Assembly (NCBI RefSeq): GCF_001625655.1
Contig: NZ_AUYB01000132.1
Location: 99,951-163,950, forward strand
Length of the DNA stretch: 64,000 bases
Direction: 5' to 3'
Origin: Pseudoalteromonas luteoviolacea DSM 6061
GTDB lineage: Bacteria; Pseudomonadota; Gammaproteobacteria; Enterobacterales; Alteromonadaceae
The position numbers and the translations under genes are program-made. This document shows positions 1-8,631 of the stretch, one piece after another; position 1 is the first letter of the stretch; every line of letters begins with the position of its first letter. The notes beneath the pieces are model-generated. The model was not told the DNA's origin. It made no database searches and worked only from the letters and a program-made list of their open reading frames with translations.

Positions 1-960
1 AATTTTGCATTCCAGTATGGTGAAGAGTCAGTTGAAGCAGCTTTTTCAATTAACCCAGCATGGAATATTGCGATTCCAGCTGGTGGTAGTGAAGAAAGGG
101 TACGTGAGGCGGCCGGCGCAGATTCAATCAATGACACAAAAATAAGGTTTTTCGCTGCCAAAGATTTTAAATATTTGGACTCAAGTGGTGTTACACAAAC
201 CATGAGCAATATCGTTGGAGACAAGTTTGAGGCAAGGTTGTCTCGCTTTGCTCCAAGAGGTGAGTCAGCAGAGGTTAATGCAGATCAAGCCGATTTAATG
301 AAAAAGACCTTGGTACGTAACAATCATGGTAACAATGCTAATGAAAAAGGATGGATAAGAGGGCATCTACTAAATGATAATTTAGGCGGTTCAGCCCTTA
401 AATTTAACTTATACCCGATCACCGGTTTTGCGAATAAAGAGCATCATTCTCGTGTCGAATTACACGTAAAGAACTTAGTAGCAGCGGGTTATATCGTTGA
501 ATACAAAGTGACTGTGAACCCCATATCTCCCGCGCCATATCAGCTTGAAAGTGCACCCGGGTATAAAAGTGGCGCCGCGCCTAAAGCAGATTTTCAGTGC
601 TCGGTTAAAGTGCTTAATGACACAAGTACAGATGCTGTCAGTCAATACCATTCGCAGGGCACATTTGATATCACAATTACTTCAGAGTACAAGCAAAAAC
701 ACACAGCTACAGGTGATGTTGCTAAATTAAAGACTTTTGCAAACAAAGCAGTTAAGAGCAAAAACAACCAAGTTGACAGCATAGACTATATGCGGCCATG
801 GAAAAATAAAAAAGGATTGACAAAGCCACTTGGAAAATCACACAAGGACGATAAACATATACTCAAAGACTATACAGATTGGACAAGTAATCAAAAAAGT
901 AGCAAGTTTTGGACATGGGACCAAGCCCGTATAGACGCACTCAAAGCGGCACTAAAATAA
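1..960 (+). CDS. Nuclease-type effector of the injection system, 5' end outside window (Pne1-like)
   Basis: The frame is open from base 1, so the N-terminus lies upstream; 319 residues are visible. A run RGHLLNDNLGG (His codon at 364-366) is followed by FNLYPIT and by an Asn (433-435) eight residues before a Glu in SRVE (457-459). Arg-Gly-His then Asn-x7-Glu is the arrangement of beta-beta-alpha-metal DNA/RNA non-specific endonucleases, so the visible part is probably a toxic nuclease domain followed by a Lys-rich tail. The next gene is a 944-aa Mif1-like protein. In Pseudoalteromonas luteoviolacea the nuclease effector Pne1 and the metamorphosis factor Mif1 are likewise encoded side by side and loaded into MAC tubes; identity with Pne1 is inference from order and domain type. 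A toxin of another secretion route cannot be excluded from this partial sequence. Confidence 0.65.
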   Translation, partial: NFAFQYGEESVEAAFSINPAWNIAIPAGGSEERVREAAGADSINDTKIRFFAAKDFKYLDSSGVTQTMSNIVGDKFEARLSRFAPRGESAEVNADQADLMKKTLVRNNHGNNANEKGWIRGHLLNDNLGGSALKFNLYPITGFANKEHHSRVELHVKNLVAAGYIVEYKVTVNPISPAPYQLESAPGYKSGAAPKADFQCSVKVLNDTSTDAVSQYHSQGTFDITITSEYKQKHTATGDVAKLKTFANKAVKSKNNQVDSIDYMRPWKNKKGLTKPLGKSHKDDKHILKDYTDWTSNQKSSKFWTWDQARIDALKAALK

Positions 961-1079
961 GTAAATTTGTACAGTTTTACCCTTTTCGCGCTCATTCGTA
1001 TGTAAGTATCTTCCTACTGCTCAGTAGTGCCCATTTTACCTTCCAAAATTCTCGTCTCAACAAAAGGAAACTTTTGAAT

Positions 1080-3914
1080 ATGCAAAAACAACAGCAAGAA
1101 CAGGAGCTTAATCCTGCTTCAAAAATGTACCCCACTAAAGCGGCGTTGTCAGTTAGCAAAGCGCTCGATGAAGATTCAGTAAGTGTTGATCTCTTATCAT
1201 CGGGTGTGGATGTTGCTAAAAGCTATGCTTCGCAGATTGTGTGGGATCACTTCCAAGGGGATCAAACTGCGAAATGGATTATAGCAAGTGTATTTAACTA
1301 CGCCATGACGTCTTTAAAGTCCTTAAACCCTTGGGTAACAGCTATTGCACAGGCACTGGTCTATTTAGCAAAAGTGCCAGCTGGTGTAGTGTCTGCTGTA
1401 CTTTGGGCCATTGGTAAAATGTGGCTGTGGGTTGCCAATAAGTTTTATAATGGTGGTTGGATAGCCATGGCCTGGGGAGATATTGATGAAGCTTATATTT
1501 ATAAATGGCTAAAACAAGGCAAGGATGCTCATTCAGCTCTAAGTGCGCTAGTAGAAAATTTAGAGTCTTGGGTTAAATATATTCAAGATAAGCTTTCCAG
1601 TCGAGTCGCCGGACTGATGGGGATCAGTGCTGACAATGGTTCCCCGGAGGAACCGGCACCAAATGATAAATCAGAATCTGAATCGTCTCCCAATATCGTT
1701 GATAACAAGTTTATTTCTCTCGGTATTAATCAACCTGAACTAATGGAGTGGGAAGGAGGGGGCAATAAGCCAAAGCGGGCAGGGTTGCATGGCACTGGTG
1801 TGGCAAAAGTTAACTTGCTTGGCCAGCAGTTTGGCGGTGATATCGACATCAAGCTACCTTTCGGCTCTGGCTGGGAGGTATCTATTGAACCCGTCTTTGT
1901 TAGTCAACAGGGCGTTGGATTCAGTGGCATTATTAGCGCCCACCAAGTACTAGGTGATGAGCTTGTCATTAATGATGAAGGTCTTTCAAGTTTTAAAGCC
2001 AGCATTGTTGGGTTGGACATTGCCGATAAGCGAGTTTACTCAGATTTAATGTCATTGCACTACAACAAGCAGCAAAAAGAGGTTCATTTTTCGGGGGATG
2101 CACATGTTCCCCTTTGGGATAAAAAGAAGCTAGATGGTGATTTTGATCTTAAACTCGATACAGCTGGTAAATTTAAATCATCACGAGCGAAAATTGCCTC
2201 ATCTGATACCTTTGAGGTGATCCCAAACTACTTGTCTGTAAGCAACCTTTCGGGTGAAGTTGAAGTTGCGAAGGATACGGCACCTGAATTTGAGGTTGGC
2301 ACAGATGTTTCTCTGTATGGACTGCCCGCAGGAGTAAAAGCATCAGTGACGCAAGCTAAAGTGATGTACCATGACGAGCAACTCGGTGGTGAAATTGAAC
2401 AAGCCGACATCGAAATCCCTGTGAGTAAACACACCACAATGACGCTAGCAATGAGTAAGGCCAAATTTACCAAAGATAAAATTGAGGCAGAAAATGCCTA
2501 TATGGATTTGGACCATGACAACTCTAAAATAGCGAACGACAAAGCGATTGTAGAGTCGAGCTTTTTCTCAGGCAACTTTGATTTTGGAAAAGTCTTCGAG
2601 CTGAAACAGCTGAAAGTCCACCAAGGTCTTTCTTCGATAAAATTTGAAGGAGGCAAGTTTACTTATGAAAAGGATCAAAATAATGGACTGCAGTTACTTA
2701 GAGCACGTATTTTAGGACTTGAAGCGTATTACGACCATGAGCAGCGAGAAGGTGGGATCAAAGGGGAGTGGAAAAAAGGGATAGATTTCCCCGCATTTTC
2801 TCTAGATTTTCCGGTAGGTGCAGGCTTTGCGGGTGTGGCTATCGATGTGAGTGGCGGATTTGAATTTGGTGCCGGTATTGGTGCTTCACTTCGCAACAAA
2901 GAAGAAGAAAATACCGATACTGAAATGGTCTTTAATGTCATTGGTGAAGCATCCGCCAGTGCGAAAGCAAAAGCACGTATTGAAGCTGGCGCGTTTGTGG
3001 GGGTTCCTTATCTTGCCAAGGTGCAAGGTGGGCTGTTTGGAGAGATTCGAGGAGGTGTTGAAGGGAAAATACTCACCTCTGGGCGTTTGAAATATACTCG
3101 CGGTCAAGGTGGAGACAGTTTTGGTCACTTTGGCATTGATAAAGATTGGCCAATGCAAGGTGACTTCAGCCTAACTGGGTCGTTAGAAGCAGAAGTGGGA
3201 GCTTCAATTAAAGCAAAAGTACTTACTTTTGAAAAAGAAATTGCCTCTATTTCTATAGGCGATTGGACACTAGGTGAGTATACCCTTGATGGCACGATTA
3301 AGAAGAATCCAAATGGCAAGGGTTATCATGTTGAGCGATCTAAAGGCGAATTCGCCAACAAAAAGCCAGAGCCAGTAAAAGTAACGAAAGAAAACCTAGG
3401 TGTTGATAAGTGGGTAGCGCAGCTTGAAAAAGATGATAGTCACATCGAGTACACAGATGAAGAAGCGAAACGAAAGTTGCCGGAGGTTGCAAGGAAGACT
3501 GTATACAGTCCATTAAGCCCGCCACAAAAAGACGACATCAGAGAAAGGTATACTAATTTGCTTAAGCTGATGCCACACCGCCTTAAATTCGGGAAAATCT
3601 ATCAAAAACTTAAGGCCGAAAGGGATAATTTACCAAATAGTGGCACATATATTTGGACCTCCAAAGTTTGGAGTGAAGCGGTTCAAAGAAAGAACTTCTG
3701 GTTTATTGAACTTAGCTGGAGTAAAGCGAAGGTGGCAGATAAGTTAGATGAGTATCACAAGGCATCTACTATTTTAGAACGCCGGATTATCTTACAAAAG
3801 CTCGAGGAAATAGCCACGGACTATCGTACCAATCGCTCTAAAAACGAGGAAAACAAAGCTGCTGCACAAGACTTCTTAGATAGTATCGACAAAGAAAGAC
3901 TTTTCCTCATGTAG
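1080..3914 (+). CDS. Large cargo/effector-like protein (Mif1-like), 944 aa
   Basis: The start chosen is ATG 1080, 14 bases after an AAAGGAAA ribosome-site-like run; the frame stays open back to a TTG at 909 inside the nuclease gene, but that extension (VQFYPFRAHS...) looks non-native. Residues about 35-135 are hydrophobic and Trp-rich (NPWVTAIAQALVYLAK, AVLWAIGKMWLWVANK) and could insert in or lie on membranes. A Ser/Glu/Pro-rich linker near 190-205 leads into a long beta-rich section (about 235-790) with loosely repeated strands and Gly/Ala-rich stretches such as GAGFAGVAIDVSGG; the last 150 residues are charged and helical. No catalytic motif was recognised. Size and place behind a nuclease effector fit Mif1, the MAC cargo that triggers tubeworm metamorphosis, but sequence homology is not demonstrated here. 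Confidence 0.6.
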   Translation: MQKQQQEQELNPASKMYPTKAALSVSKALDEDSVSVDLLSSGVDVAKSYASQIVWDHFQGDQTAKWIIASVFNYAMTSLKSLNPWVTAIAQALVYLAKVPAGVVSAVLWAIGKMWLWVANKFYNGGWIAMAWGDIDEAYIYKWLKQGKDAHSALSALVENLESWVKYIQDKLSSRVAGLMGISADNGSPEEPAPNDKSESESSPNIVDNKFISLGINQPELMEWEGGGNKPKRAGLHGTGVAKVNLLGQQFGGDIDIKLPFGSGWEVSIEPVFVSQQGVGFSGIISAHQVLGDELVINDEGLSSFKASIVGLDIADKRVYSDLMSLHYNKQQKEVHFSGDAHVPLWDKKKLDGDFDLKLDTAGKFKSSRAKIASSDTFEVIPNYLSVSNLSGEVEVAKDTAPEFEVGTDVSLYGLPAGVKASVTQAKVMYHDEQLGGEIEQADIEIPVSKHTTMTLAMSKAKFTKDKIEAENAYMDLDHDNSKIANDKAIVESSFFSGNFDFGKVFELKQLKVHQGLSSIKFEGGKFTYEKDQNNGLQLLRARILGLEAYYDHEQREGGIKGEWKKGIDFPAFSLDFPVGAGFAGVAIDVSGGFEFGAGIGASLRNKEEENTDTEMVFNVIGEASASAKAKARIEAGAFVGVPYLAKVQGGLFGEIRGGVEGKILTSGRLKYTRGQGGDSFGHFGIDKDWPMQGDFSLTGSLEAEVGASIKAKVLTFEKEIASISIGDWTLGEYTLDGTIKKNPNGKGYHVERSKGEFANKKPEPVKVTKENLGVDKWVAQLEKDDSHIEYTDEEAKRKLPEVARKTVYSPLSPPQKDDIRERYTNLLKLMPHRLKFGKIYQKLKAERDNLPNSGTYIWTSKVWSEAVQRKNFWFIELSWSKAKVADKLDEYHKASTILERRIILQKLEEIATDYRTNRSKNEENKAAAQDFLDSIDKERLFLM

Positions 3915-4452
3915 TTCTAATTACCTGTCAAATTCAGTGTATTGCGATTAAAGCAATGTGTGTAATGAACGTGTAATACCTAACTTAAAGATTTATCGTT
4001 AAGGTCAACTCAGGCCAATTGAGCGGTGAAGACCACATCACTTTTTAGGCCAATTTGGTACAACATGTAAAAGGAACACATAGTATGCTTAATCATTATA
4101 GGCTACTTACTTTATGACTCGAAACACACTCTATACTTCTGATATATGAGTCAAACTAAAAGCAGCCACATGGCTGCTTTTTCTATTCAATCTAGCGCAA
4201 TAATAAAGGGGCTACTGTACAAGTTTGGGATATTCACTTTCATTAACCGCTTTTTGATAAAGGACGGCCAATAGTGATTGGGGGGCAAAGTGATAAATGA
4301 CAGTGCGTTCTTTTATCTGCACATAATGAGCAAACATATAGCTGTATGACTTTTGATAATTAATTTTACTTTTAACGACTTATACCGCGTATATTTAAAG
4401 AAACATGGTTCCGCTTTGTGTACAATGACGCCGAATATCTACATAGAATGGA
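3915..4452. other. Intergenic gap with one terminator
   Basis: No coding frame with a credible start is seen. Apart from the hairpin at 4159-4183, the gap is AT-rich; a promoter for the following lipoprotein gene must lie in its right half, but no convincing -35/-10 pair was found. Confidence 0.5.
4159..4183 (+). terminator. Rho-independent terminator-like hairpin
   Basis: AGCAGCCA-CA-TGGCTGCT is a near-perfect stem followed by TTTTTC; it lies about 245 bases after the Mif1-like stop codon and probably ends that transcript. Confidence 0.6.
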
Positions 4453-5778
4453 ATGAACATGAACAAATATACAGTGTCTTCAATCATGCTTGCTACTTTG
4501 ATGCTTGGAGGATGTGGTGGCTCGTCTCATAATACAGCTGATAAAGATGCTTCTATTCCAGCAGCGTTATCTAAGCCTAAGCTCACTGTTAACGTTAAAA
4601 AACGCAATAAATGTGGAGAGCTAGTTGGCTACCCTCTGGCTAATATCGTGTTTCATGGTGAGGACGGCAGCCCTTTGTTAATCGACTCTCCAAATAATAG
4701 CGGCTTCTATAGCAAAGAACTACCTGAAGGCGCTCAATCAGTGTCATTTGTTGGTCTTGAAGGTCTTGATGAATATACTAAAGTACGGACAATTTTCACT
4801 GAGTTAGATATTGCCAATGGCGCAGAACTAAACACAATAGAGTTTAAAGATGAAATGGCTTACTGTGATTGCCGTCAAGTTGAAGTAGACTTCAGCCCGC
4901 TGGCCATCTCTCACAGTCAATATTATTTGTCTAAAGAAGGAGGAGGTAGCGTAAGTTATTTTAAAGATTTCCCCTCACTCTGTGGTGACAATACAAAACT
5001 CTATTACACGCTCACTAGCCCCGGTTATGATTTCACCACGGTGGCTGCCATAGACGTGCCAAAGACGATGTCCAAAGTGGTCGTTGATGGAAATCAGTTT
5101 GTCCATGAGGGGGTGCTTGTCGCTACTTCCAGTTTGGAGCATGGAACGCAAGTATATGTAAACGGTAAAGATAATAACGATAACGAAATCTTTTCCGAGA
5201 TGGATTTTGTGAGTGACTCAACAAAATTGAATATTTATCCTTCTGTTTCAGAAACGAATGAACTACGCAATTATGCTGTTTCAAGGAGCACACAGACAGG
5301 GCGTTATGAAATGGTATACGCAGGGATCAAGAGGCGAATCAAAAAAGATGGCAAGATAGGTGAAGTTGTACTGCCAACTGTTCCTGACGAATTAAGCGGC
5401 CATTTAAGTGCTGCTAAATTAGCTCTCACACAGCAAATGGAGTTTGATTATAGTTTCAAGACGATTGATAGTCGTATTCAATCCGCAAAATGGCAATTCT
5501 ACTTTGACTCTTCGGAACATAATGTTGAATACACACGCTGGCATGTGTCTGGCCCTCTAAATGCAACAATCCCTACTTTGACCTATGGCGATGCGTTTAA
5601 AGCGACAAACCATGAAGTAACTCGAACGCATTTGCATTTATCCGGTTTTGAAGGGGCACCAAGAGATTTCTCTGATTACAGGCAATATTTGTACACGCAC
5701 GCAGATAAAGCGACAGCAGGAGATAATGTTTTCATCCTACTTGTGTCTCGTATTAACGGAGAAACACTCATTAAATAA
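4453..5778 (+). CDS. Lipoprotein of unknown function, 441 aa
   Basis: The N-terminus has a short Lys-containing start, a hydrophobic stretch and the lipobox LGGC at residues 18-21, so the mature protein should begin at Cys21 and be lipid-anchored, probably in the outer membrane because Gly-Gly-Ser rather than Asp follows. The mature part begins with a beta-rich domain containing several Cys (NKCGEL, CDCRQ, SLCGD) and continues with Tyr/Asp-rich beta segments; I recognise no family. An ATG at 4459 is an alternative start. It stands alone between two terminators, on the same strand as the effector genes upstream. A link with the injection system is suggested by position only. Confidence 0.7.
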   Translation: MNMNKYTVSSIMLATLMLGGCGGSSHNTADKDASIPAALSKPKLTVNVKKRNKCGELVGYPLANIVFHGEDGSPLLIDSPNNSGFYSKELPEGAQSVSFVGLEGLDEYTKVRTIFTELDIANGAELNTIEFKDEMAYCDCRQVEVDFSPLAISHSQYYLSKEGGGSVSYFKDFPSLCGDNTKLYYTLTSPGYDFTTVAAIDVPKTMSKVVVDGNQFVHEGVLVATSSLEHGTQVYVNGKDNNDNEIFSEMDFVSDSTKLNIYPSVSETNELRNYAVSRSTQTGRYEMVYAGIKRRIKKDGKIGEVVLPTVPDELSGHLSAAKLALTQQMEFDYSFKTIDSRIQSAKWQFYFDSSEHNVEYTRWHVSGPLNATIPTLTYGDAFKATNHEVTRTHLHLSGFEGAPRDFSDYRQYLYTHADKATAGDNVFILLVSRINGETLIK

Positions 5779-5808
5779 AAAACGGCAGCGAAATAGCTGC
5801 CGTTTTTG
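5779..5808. terminator. Bidirectional terminator between convergent genes
   Basis: AACGGCAGC-GAAATA-GCTGCCGTTTTT follows directly after the lipoprotein stop. A-rich and T-rich flanks on both sides allow it to serve the lipoprotein gene (plus) and the secreted-protein gene (minus). Confidence 0.85.
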
Positions 5809-5824
5809 GATTCTTACGAGACAG

Positions 5825-6613
5825 TTACTTGATGATAAGTTGATCTTCGTAAGTGTAGATACCATTAGGGTCAGTTAGATTGAATACTTTTACTGCCATT
5901 GTTTTACCAGCAGCATTTTCACACTCGATGATTTGATAAAGCACAGGCTGAGCTGTGTCATTTGTATATACTTTGTCTTGTGTGAATACATCAGCGTGGA
6001 ATACGTTTGAAGTGTCTTTACCGTGGAAAAGACCAAGTGAAACACCGCGGTTTGCTACCGTGTGGCAGTATGACTGAGAGCGATTCTGGTTATCTACATT
6101 TAGAGTGCTCTTAACACGGTATGCAGAGTGGTAGCCGAAAGAGTATGGCTGATTAACAAACTCACCAGCAGGCTCTACAGTAATATCCCAATTTACAATT
6201 GGTGCACCAGGTACATTTACTAATACGTGGTACCAAGTATTGTCAGCATCGTAGCAACCAAGCTTAAGTAGCTTCGAATCTGTTAGGCGCTCTTCAGGGA
6301 TGCCATTGTTAACACCAATAGTTGCTTGGCCAACGATGTTTTGATCTGGTTGAACAGCTGCATTAACAATGTGGCTGCCATCAACGTTTGAATATAGGTT
6401 ACCGTACTCACAACGAGCGCCGTCACGAAGCTCAATATCAGCTGAGAAGTTATGTGCAAATTCACTAGTGATTACTACACGGCTAACAGGGCCGTCAGCG
6501 TATACAGTGTGGCGGTCATAACCATTTGTATCTGCGATATTGATAGGTGCAGCAACTGCACTTACAGAAGTTATCATTGCAGCAGCAAATGTACCTAATT
6601 TAAACATTTTCAT
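5825..6613 (-). CDS. Secreted protein of unknown function, 262 aa
   Basis: The start at 6613 is chosen because AAAGGAT lies just upstream and the protein then begins MKMFKLGTFAAAMITSVSAVAA, a clear signal peptide with a likely cut before PINIADTNG. Starting at 6661 would add 16 non-signal residues. The mature chain is beta-rich and contains four spaced Cys (CEYGN, LGCYDA, SYCHTV, IECENA) that could form two disulfides in the periplasm or outside the cell. I recognise no family. It shares strand with the FecR-domain gene upstream but is 344 bases away, so probably has its own promoter. Confidence 0.7.
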   Translation of the reverse strand: MKMFKLGTFAAAMITSVSAVAAPINIADTNGYDRHTVYADGPVSRVVITSEFAHNFSADIELRDGARCEYGNLYSNVDGSHIVNAAVQPDQNIVGQATIGVNNGIPEERLTDSKLLKLGCYDADNTWYHVLVNVPGAPIVNWDITVEPAGEFVNQPYSFGYHSAYRVKSTLNVDNQNRSQSYCHTVANRGVSLGLFHGKDTSNVFHADVFTQDKVYTNDTAQPVLYQIIECENAAGKTMAVKVFNLTDPNGIYTYEDQLIIK

Positions 6614-6957
6614 TTTTAATCCTTTGGATAGTTTTATACCAGTGTCACCACTGGGTTTCACTTGTCAGTTTTATCAGTTTTAGTTGGTTATCACTTGGGC
6701 CCAAAGTGTTAACGAGGTGCAAAGTAGCAAACAAAAAAGGGACAGGCAAATTGACTGGGCAGATTGATTTTTCTGATTTGAAAATATTTATTTCTATATT
6801 TATCAGTTGGTTATGATTTCTTTAAGTGTGACATATTTATCAATGAAAATTTTCATAAGGAAGCATCAGGGTTTCTACGCAACTCATTTTATGAATATAA
6901 GGTTTTATATGCTAGATAGTCGGAGTTCCTGTATTTTTTTGAGTTTTCTTTCGTTTT
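6614..6957. other. AT-rich intergenic gap
   Basis: The gap separates two minus-strand genes. It is strongly AT-rich, with no clear hairpin terminator and no convincing reading frame; a short open frame on the plus strand (from about 6807) lacks a ribosome site and coding character. The promoter of the secreted-protein gene presumably sits here. Confidence 0.4.
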
Positions 6958-7569
6958 TTATTGAATTGTTTTTACAGCGTCCTGTAATTTTTGATTTGAC
7001 CACTTTTCAGGTTTGGAAGGCGCTTTACCTATTCGTAATGTTGAACCCGTGCCTGGCTCAGTGATAATCACCTTGCCAAATTGATTTTCTATGGTGATGG
7101 GATGTTCACTGTCTAGTAAAATGACCTCTATGCTCTCGTTATCGTAGAGGTTACCACCCCAAAAATCGGTGCCTCTAATACCAATAGATCCCAGCGGTGT
7201 TTTTATTTTAAAGTTTGGTCTAGCAACTTTGGTGATTTCACCGGTTACGACTCGAAATGCACCTGCAACAAACTCAAAGCTAGCACTTGGATCTTTTTGT
7301 GAATGCCCATGGTTAAATTCAGACACTAAAAACTGGGTATCAGCTCCAAGTGTGAGAATAGTCCCTTCACTAAATCTAAATTGAGCGCGAGCTAATTTCC
7401 CTGTGGCGATAGAGTCATTATTAAAAATCGAGGACTTGCGTTTTAAAGTCCTGAGCTTCTCACCTTTAGTTGCGACCACGTTATGTTTCGCCAACATCGT
7501 TTTAGCCACTTGTTCAGCGCTAATTGAAAAACACATGAAGCAACAATAGACCAGCAGAGAAATTTTCAT
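6958..7569 (-). CDS. FecR-domain periplasmic protein, 203 aa
   Basis: A signal peptide (MKISLLVYCCFMCFSISAE) is followed by a FecR-type domain from about residue 30 to 170. The core motif TPLGSIGIRGTDFW and the segments FRFSEGTILTLGADTQF and FEFVAGAFRVVTGEI are typical of FecR (PF04773). Classical FecR proteins are membrane-anchored anti-sigma/sensor proteins paired with a FecI sigma factor; here there is a cleavable signal, no transmembrane anchor beyond it and no sigma factor nearby. It therefore resembles the stand-alone periplasmic FecR proteins seen in marine bacteria, whose role is not settled. The gene diverges from the crotonase gene at 7694. Confidence 0.8.
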   Translation of the reverse strand: MKISLLVYCCFMCFSISAEQVAKTMLAKHNVVATKGEKLRTLKRKSSIFNNDSIATGKLARAQFRFSEGTILTLGADTQFLVSEFNHGHSQKDPSASFEFVAGAFRVVTGEITKVARPNFKIKTPLGSIGIRGTDFWGGNLYDNESIEVILLDSEHPITIENQFGKVIITEPGTGSTLRIGKAPSKPEKWSNQKLQDAVKTIQ

Positions 7570-7693
7570 AATGAGCCTGTTTTGTTTTGCCTACTCAACT
7601 TCCTTAGATAGGTTTTAGCTGTTCAATTAATTAATCGCAAATAAATAGTCACAAATGTTTTAAGCCTGCGTCAATGAGCATAGAAAAACGAAA

Positions 7694-8524
7694 ATGGCAG
7701 TGATTTTTGTGCATGTGAGAAAGACATCAACACAACAGAGTGAACCCTTAGCAATCATGAAAGCTGGTTCTCTCCATTGGGCTCGAATGCAGCTTGATCA
7801 AAAAGCGTGCTTGAGCGGTTCTATCATAGCTCAGTTAAACCGATTTTTTGCCCCAGAGCAGGCGACACAATCTCCAACATTCAAGGTGTTGAGCGGTAAT
7901 CACACTGGCGCTTTTTGTTTGGGAGCTGATTTAACATTGCTGGCACAGCTCGCCCAGCACGGAGATATCGCCGGGTTGCAAAACTATGCTGCCGATTATC
8001 TTATGCTCGTTAACCGAATACTTACAGGCAGAAAAGACAGCGTGACGAGTATTTCGGTTGTGCAAGGGCGAGCGCTGGGTGCTGGCATGGTGATGGCGTT
8101 GGCGTTGGCGTCAGATATTGTGATTGCTGAACCTCAGGCCGAGTTTATGAATCCAGACATTTTGTTCAATGACTATCCAAGTTCGGTGCTTGCGAAAAAG
8201 TTAAGCAATAAAGCCAGTTGCGACATTGTTATGGACGTAGTTTGTTCTGGAAAAAAGTTTAGCGCTGAAGCCCTATACGAATTAGGTCTAGTGGATATTT
8301 TGTGTAAAAAAGGCTGTGCCGACAAAGCAGTTTACGATTTGGTTGCGCGGGTAAGGGCGTCTTCGCATGGTCATATTGCATTGCAAAAGTATCGAGCTGA
8401 TCATCATGGACTGTCAAATAAGACAAGAAAAATCCTAATAGATAGATGGGTTTCAAATATAACAAATGGAGATAATCGCTTTATTCAATACATACGCAGA
8501 TTGGGGCGATTACAAAGCGAATGA
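7694..8524 (+). CDS. Crotonase-fold (enoyl-CoA hydratase/isomerase-like) protein with altered active site, 276 aa
   Basis: The motif CLGADLTLL (residues 75-83), the run QGRALGAGM (124-132), then SDIVIAEPQAEFMNPDILFND (140-160, read as the oxyanion-hole and helix region) and the late segment FSAEALYELGLVDIL mark the crotonase superfamily. Lengths and the LFND/GLVDIL segments resemble RpfF-type DSF fatty-acid signal synthases. Those enzymes use two Glu; here no Glu occurs between Gln124 and Ile144, and the second position is Asp155. It may be a degenerate or repurposed member, or a crotonase with another reaction. The start codon lacks a strong ribosome site; ATG 7757 is an alternative. A terminator follows the gene. 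Confidence 0.65.
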   Translation: MAVIFVHVRKTSTQQSEPLAIMKAGSLHWARMQLDQKACLSGSIIAQLNRFFAPEQATQSPTFKVLSGNHTGAFCLGADLTLLAQLAQHGDIAGLQNYAADYLMLVNRILTGRKDSVTSISVVQGRALGAGMVMALALASDIVIAEPQAEFMNPDILFNDYPSSVLAKKLSNKASCDIVMDVVCSGKKFSAEALYELGLVDILCKKGCADKAVYDLVARVRASSHGHIALQKYRADHHGLSNKTRKILIDRWVSNITNGDNRFIQYIRRLGRLQSE

Positions 8525-8538
8525 GAGTAGTGTGAGTT

Positions 8539-8585
8539 GGCAAACTGTTTTGCGCGCAAGGATGGGGCGCAGTTTGCCCTTTTTC
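8539..8585 (+). terminator. Terminator after crotonase gene
   Basis: GGCAAACTG (8539-8547) pairs perfectly with CAGTTTGCC (8570-8578), which is followed by CTTTTT. The 22-base internal segment can form a smaller GCGC stem. Confidence 0.75.
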
Positions 8586-8631
8586 GCTATTTTTCACGTT
8601 GTATATGCTATACCGGGGAAGGAAAAAGCCG

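Noticed and set aside
4084..4116. Ten-codon ATG frame after AAGGAA
   Set aside because: Too short to support as a gene; no conservation evidence available.
6807..7064. 85-aa frame in the gap before the FecR gene
   Set aside because: No ribosome site, AT-rich composition, overlaps the end of the FecR gene.
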